A stretch of 19,025 nt of DNA from Promethearchaeota archaeon (lineage in GTDB: Archaea > Asgardarchaeota > Lokiarchaeia > Sigynarchaeales > SOKP01), in contig JAEOTL010000397.1 of the NCBI GenBank assembly GCA_016839845.1, positions 1 to 19,025 on the forward strand, in the 5' to 3' direction. A program made the position numbers and the translations under genes. Below are positions 16,185-19,025 of the stretch, piece after piece. Position 1 is the stretch's first letter. Every line of letters begins with the position of its first letter. Below the pieces are notes generated by a model, which searched no databases, was not told the DNA's origin, and saw only the letters and a list, made by a program, of their open reading frames with translations.

Positions 16185-16666
16185 AATGTCTTTTTTAATA
16201 GAATTCCGACGGGGAGTCCCGATGATTTACTAACTTCTACTGCTTTTTGTATATTAGAAATGGATTCTATTGAGTTAATAATAAATTTTTGCATATTTAA
16301 TAAATCTAATAAATCAGGTGTGAGTTCTCCCATTGGAATTTGAGCAGCAATTTTTTCTCCTTCAGCACCTCTGTGACTCATAATAAAAATAACGGGAATT
16401 TTAAATAAAAATAGAAGAGATTTTATTGCATTGACTGAATTTCCCAACCCTGAATTTTGTATGAGGATTGCGGGAACCTTTCCACCTAAATATGCTCCAG
16501 CTGCTATACCTACCCCTTCCTCTTCTCGTGTAATTCTAATATGCTGAATTTCTTTTTTCTCTTCGATTATGTATAATAAATCTTTAAGCATAACACAGGG
16601 TAATGATAAGATTAAATCTATATCTGATCTTTTCATTTCCTCGTAAAGTTTCAAGTCAACACTCAT
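16169..16666 (-). CDS. comD: Sulfopyruvate decarboxylase alpha subunit-like (ComD family)
   Basis: This 165-residue protein is the N-terminal (PYR) half of the split thiamine-diphosphate enzyme, partner of the gene that overlaps its stop codon. The segment TREEEGVGIAAGAYLGGKVP (46-65) carries the glutamate cluster that activates the TPP ring. AILIQNSGLGNSVNAIKSLL (66-85) is the strongly conserved ComD stretch. IPVIFIMSHRGAEGEKIAAQIPMG follows, close to the ComD consensus. It acts in the cytosol as an alpha/beta oligomer. The first ATG was used; no ribosome binding site is visible, and an AT-rich TTAAAATTAAAA about 25 bases upstream could support leaderless transcription. No other coenzyme M genes (comA, comB, comC) or PEP mutase are in the window, so sulfopyruvate versus phosphonopyruvate or another 2-oxo acid remains open. 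Confidence 0.85.
   Translation of the reverse strand: MSVDLKLYEEMKRSDIDLILSLPCVMLKDLLYIIEEKKEIQHIRITREEEGVGIAAGAYLGGKVPAILIQNSGLGNSVNAIKSLLFLFKIPVIFIMSHRGAEGEKIAAQIPMGELTPDLLDLLNMQKFIINSIESISNIQKAVEVSKSSGLPVGILLKKTLWGIK
16170..16182 (-). promoter_or_regulatory. Internal ribosome binding site and ATGA stop/start overlap between comD- and comE-like genes
   Basis: On the minus strand GGGGG (16182-16178) and ATAAA precede ATG 16172. The next base completes the TGA stop of the alpha gene (16171-16169). This four-base overlap decides the beta-subunit start and indicates translational coupling. Confidence 0.6.
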
Positions 16667-16764
16667 AACAATATTGAGAATTCTTTTTAATTTTAAGTGA
16701 TTAAGGCTACATTTTATTTATGATTTAAGATAGACATGATACATTTAACATTTGATTTTAGTAA

Positions 16765-16772
16765 TTTATAAA
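16765..16772 (+). promoter_or_regulatory. TATA box for the small four-helix membrane protein
   Basis: TTTATAAA is a near-perfect archaeal TATA box 57 bases before the codon-ready AGGTGAG site and ATG 16829. Transcription would start near 16795, leaving a leader of about 30 bases that contains a small hairpin over the ribosome binding site. Confidence 0.45.
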
Positions 16773-16809
16773 TAATTCATCAGCTAATTTTTATCATTAG
16801 TTAAGTAGA

Positions 16810-16823
16810 TCACCAAAGGTGAG
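16810..16823 (+). promoter_or_regulatory. Ribosome binding site AGGTGAG inside a small inverted repeat
   Basis: TCACC-AAA-GGTGA (16810-16822) can fold into a five-base-pair stem with a three-base loop. The 3' arm is the core of the ribosome binding site AGGTGAG (16817-16823), five bases before ATG 16829. It could damp translation until melted, but so short an inverted repeat may be chance. Confidence 0.35.
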
Positions 16824-16828
16824 TAATA

Positions 16829-17206
16829 ATGGTTATTGAACTGATTGCTTCAATATACGCAATAATAATTGGAATTACCATGTTTTGCATGTGGATTTTT
16901 TTGTTAGGAAAGAAAGAAGTACCAGAATTAACCACAAAACCTACACAAATCTTTTTTCACTTAGTAGCTGAGTTATTAACCTCAATTATTCTTATAATTG
17001 GAGGGATTGGATTGATAATGGATCAATCCTGGGGTGTTGCATTATTCTTTATTTCAATTGGGATGGCGATATATTCTACTATAAATGCAGCAGGTTTTTA
17101 CGGGCAATTAAAAGATTGGCCGATGTTTATAATCTTATTAGTATTTACACTCGTTTCATTATTAATAACTACATTAATACTACTTGTAGAATTTCAAATT
17201 TTATAG
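16829..17206 (+). CDS. Small four-helix membrane protein, unrecognised family
   Basis: This 125-residue protein has four predicted membrane helices at about 4-26, 41-64, 67-86 and 97-121. The first loop (GKKEVPELTTKPTQ) is charged. There are no cysteine pairs, catalytic motifs or carrier signatures, and I do not recognise the family. Helix 3 ends in STINAAGFYGQLKDWP, which might be a conserved loop. The start is well supported by AGGTGAG five bases before the ATG and a TATA box upstream. The gene is alone on the plus strand, between the divergent comD-like gene and the converging CoA-transferase gene; only six bases separate the two stop codons. Confidence 0.85.
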   Translation: MVIELIASIYAIIIGITMFCMWIFLLGKKEVPELTTKPTQIFFHLVAELLTSIILIIGGIGLIMDQSWGVALFFISIGMAIYSTINAAGFYGQLKDWPMFIILLVFTLVSLLITTLILLVEFQIL

Positions 17207-17212
17207 GATATA

Positions 17213-18418
17213 TTATAACATCCCTTTTTTTTTAAAACTCTTAATTTCCTCATCTGTATAACCTAGATTACTCAGAATTTGATCTGTGTCTTGTCCCATT
17301 TTCGGAGCCAAACCTCTTATTGTTAACGGTGTCCTAGAATATTTAATTGGGGATGCCACATTCTTAATTTTACCAAATTCCGGATGATCAACTTCTACGA
17401 CCATATTTCGAGTTAATATTTGAGGATCTTGACAAGCTTCACTAAAGGATTTAACAGGCATAACACATGCATCTAATCCTATAAAAATTTCCATCCATTC
17501 TTTCTGTGTTTTCTTAATTAATTCGGATTGAATTTCACTAAATAACTTCTCTCTTTCTGCACCGAAAACAAATTGATTGGGTATTAGATCCTCCCTATTA
17601 ATACCTCGACAGAATTCTTGCCAAAATTTAACTTCGATAATGCCGAGAGAAAGAAATTTACCATCTTTTGTTTCATAAACTGAATAGAAAGGGAAATCAC
17701 CATGCAAAACATTGACACCTTCACTTGTATCTTCAGCGAAATGGTAAGCAGCTATCATTGGTATAAAGGAAAATACTGAATCAGTCATAGAAATATCAAT
17801 GAATTGACCTTTATTATCCGGATTATTTTCTCTCTCAATAATTGCTCCCAAAATTCCTATTGCAGCGACCAAGCCACCACCTATATCCGCTACTTGAACA
17901 CCAGGATTAATGGGTTGATTTTTTATATCTTCTTTCTCATGGATTTGTCTTTCCTTGGTTAAATCTAATATCCCACAAATGCCAATATAGTTTAAATCAT
18001 GACCTGCTACTTGCTCGTAAGGGCCATACTGACCATAACCCGTTAAAGAGCAACAAATTATTGATGGATTTACGGAAGTTAAAGTATCATAATCAATTTT
18101 TAATTTATGCATAACTTTTGGTCTAAAGGTATCTAAAACTACATCAGCCTGCCTTACTAATTTATAAAAAATCTCTCTAGCCTCATCATTTTTAAGATTA
18201 AGAGTTATTGATTTCTTATTCCTCATCAATATTGATTGAAACGCACTTTCTCGAAAGGATCCTTTCACAAAAAATGGTGGTGGGTTGCCATATGGGTAAT
18301 TTGGATCTTCTACCCGAATGACTTTAGCACCAAGATCACTGAGAATCATGGAACAGTAGGGTCCTGGTAACATTCTCGAAAGATCTAATATAACTTTTCC
18401 TTCTAAAGGTAATCGCAT
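17213..18418 (-). CDS. Family III CoA-transferase / alpha-methylacyl-CoA racemase-like (CaiB/BaiF)
   Basis: This 401-residue protein has the full length of the CaiB/BaiF family. The start LPLEGKVILDLSRMLPGPYC is the family's N-terminal signature, followed by DLGAKVIRVEDP (28-39), RNKKSITLNLK (66-76), DVVLDTFRP (92-100) and SLTGYGQYGPY (124-134). The active-site pattern is that of alpha-methylacyl-CoA racemase: His140 in AGHDLNY, Asp178 in ADIGGG and Glu262 in LGIIEVKFW match the catalytic His/Asp/Glu set known for the mycobacterial enzyme. In CoA transferases of this fold a single Asp forms the acyl intermediate. Racemisation of 2-methylacyl-CoA, or a CoA transfer, is therefore likely. It could feed the acyl-CoA dehydrogenase encoded at 10977, which is an inference. 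There is no ribosome binding site before ATG 18418; a TTTTATTTAG-like box about 25 bases upstream suggests a leaderless mRNA. Confidence 0.93.
   Translation of the reverse strand: MRLPLEGKVILDLSRMLPGPYCSMILSDLGAKVIRVEDPNYPYGNPPPFFVKGSFRESAFQSILMRNKKSITLNLKNDEAREIFYKLVRQADVVLDTFRPKVMHKLKIDYDTLTSVNPSIICCSLTGYGQYGPYEQVAGHDLNYIGICGILDLTKERQIHEKEDIKNQPINPGVQVADIGGGLVAAIGILGAIIERENNPDNKGQFIDISMTDSVFSFIPMIAAYHFAEDTSEGVNVLHGDFPFYSVYETKDGKFLSLGIIEVKFWQEFCRGINREDLIPNQFVFGAEREKLFSEIQSELIKKTQKEWMEIFIGLDACVMPVKSFSEACQDPQILTRNMVVEVDHPEFGKIKNVASPIKYSRTPLTIRGLAPKMGQDTDQILSNLGYTDEEIKSFKKKGML
17225..17233 (+). terminator. T9 tract for the plus-strand membrane gene, inside the opposing coding region
   Basis: Nine T residues start 18 bases after the stop of the four-helix membrane gene. 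On the other strand the same bases encode the Lys-Lys-Lys near the end of the CoA-transferase-like protein. The likely terminator of one gene is therefore part of the reading frame of its convergent neighbour. Confidence 0.4.
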
Positions 18419-18482
18419 ATTATTTTAGAATTCTAAATTACTAAATAAAAGTTACCGATAGAGTTGAATAATTAAATTTTAC

Positions 18483-19025
18483 CTAAAATTGATAGGGGAA
18501 GATACGGTTTCGTCTTTTTTGAATCCAATCTATTTTTCCAGATTTGCTTAGCTGGAAGATTTCAAATTCTTTATTATTACTAATCAACATCCAAGTGGAC
18601 TCTGCAAAATGGTCTATTGGATTAGTACTTGTTCTTAATTCTTTAGAAAGAAACTGAAAATTATATTTAGGAGGTACATATTTAATATCTCTTATTTCGA
18701 AGAGTTTTTTATTAATTGAAGCTTTAGATGGTTTATTATCAAAGAAGAAGTTAAACATCGAATCTATATTGTCATTGTCCTCAATCTTTGTTGGATCAAA
18801 TATGTTTTCTTGGGTTAGATTCCAACCATTTTTCCCTTTTGAAAGCATGTTAAAACCTAAATATAAATGTTGTAATTGTTTTAGAACTTTAAATTGTTTA
18901 ATTTCTGTTATTTTATTATTTCTAAGATCCAAAAATTTTAGATTTTTTAGATGATCTAGTCCTTTAATTTGAGAGATTTGATTATGACTTAAATCCAAAA
19001 ATTCTAAGTTTCTAAGTTTATTAAG
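18483..19025 (-). CDS. Leucine-rich-repeat protein, C-terminal part (start off window)
   Basis: The frame is open to the right edge of the window, so only the last 180 residues are seen. It starts inside an array of 22-residue leucine-rich repeats: LRNLEFLDLSHNQISQIKGL, LKNLKFLDLRNNKITEIKQF and LKQLQHLYLGFNML, matching the LxxLxxLxLxxNxIxxI pattern of SDS22-like repeats. A non-repeat tail of about 115 residues follows, with an acidic, Asn-rich stretch (DPTKIEDNDNIDSMFNFFFD) and a final segment with FEIFQLSKSGKIDWIQKRR. Such proteins are protein-binding scaffolds and are common in Asgard archaea and eukaryotes. The methionine-like TTG at 18998 lies within a repeat and is not a true start. There is no signal peptide information because the N-terminus is missing. 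Confidence 0.88.
   Translation of the reverse strand, partial: LNKLRNLEFLDLSHNQISQIKGLDHLKNLKFLDLRNNKITEIKQFKVLKQLQHLYLGFNMLSKGKNGWNLTQENIFDPTKIEDNDNIDSMFNFFFDNKPSKASINKKLFEIRDIKYVPPKYNFQFLSKELRTSTNPIDHFAESTWMLISNNKEFEIFQLSKSGKIDWIQKRRNRIFPYQF

Noticed and set aside
1..19025. CRISPR array, insertion sequence, integrase or prophage
   Set aside because: No regularly spaced direct repeats, transposase-like proteins or terminal inverted repeats were found. The repeats at 2110-3375 are diverged protein repeats.

Overview
The window is AT-rich, densely coding DNA that looks archaeal and most likely Asgard (Lokiarchaeia-like). No rRNA or other marker gene is present, so this is inferred from gene content. 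The points in favour are an Rpn11/CSN5-like JAMM protein fused to helical repeats, a giant N-glycosylation-sequon-rich surface protein with a longin/roadblock-like cytosolic domain, a leucine-rich-repeat protein, a SERCA-type Ca2+ ATPase, an ADP-forming acyl-CoA synthetase subunit, a ComDE-type decarboxylase, GGTG(A)-type ribosome binding sites and TATA-like boxes. I see no tRNA, rRNA, CRISPR, insertion sequence or integrase.

Layout. Positions 1-5028 (minus) are one open frame that runs off the left edge: an exported, single-pass membrane protein of at least 1676 residues. Next, still on the minus strand, are an ATP-grasp acyl-CoA synthetase subunit (5268-5954) and a Ca2+-transporting P-type ATPase (6104-8947). 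A divergent intergenic region of about 345 bases leads to a plus-strand cluster of three unrecognised membrane proteins (9293-10776), the last carrying a C-terminal zinc ribbon. An acyl-CoA dehydrogenase (10977-12137) and a helical protein with a possible PCI-like winged-helix tail (12347-13096) follow on the plus strand.

The right half is mostly minus strand. It holds a multi-zinc-finger protein whose real N-terminus lies upstream of any normal start codon (13166-13828), the JAMM-TPR protein (13914-15491) and a translationally coupled ComD/ComE-like pair (15618-16666). A small four-helix membrane protein (16829-17206) is on the plus strand. A family III CoA-transferase/alpha-methylacyl-CoA racemase-like enzyme (17213-18418) and the C-terminal part of a leucine-rich-repeat protein (18483-19025) complete the window.

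How the genes may work together. The acyl-CoA dehydrogenase, the racemase/CoA-transferase-like enzyme and the ATP-grasp subunit all act on acyl-CoAs, and could serve branched-chain or fatty acyl-CoA breakdown with ATP recovery, although they are not in one operon. The JAMM protein, the downstream zinc-finger protein and the converging helical protein resemble pieces of the eukaryotic MPN/PCI machinery (proteasome lid, COP9). Together they are the most interesting locus here, but the functional link is inference.
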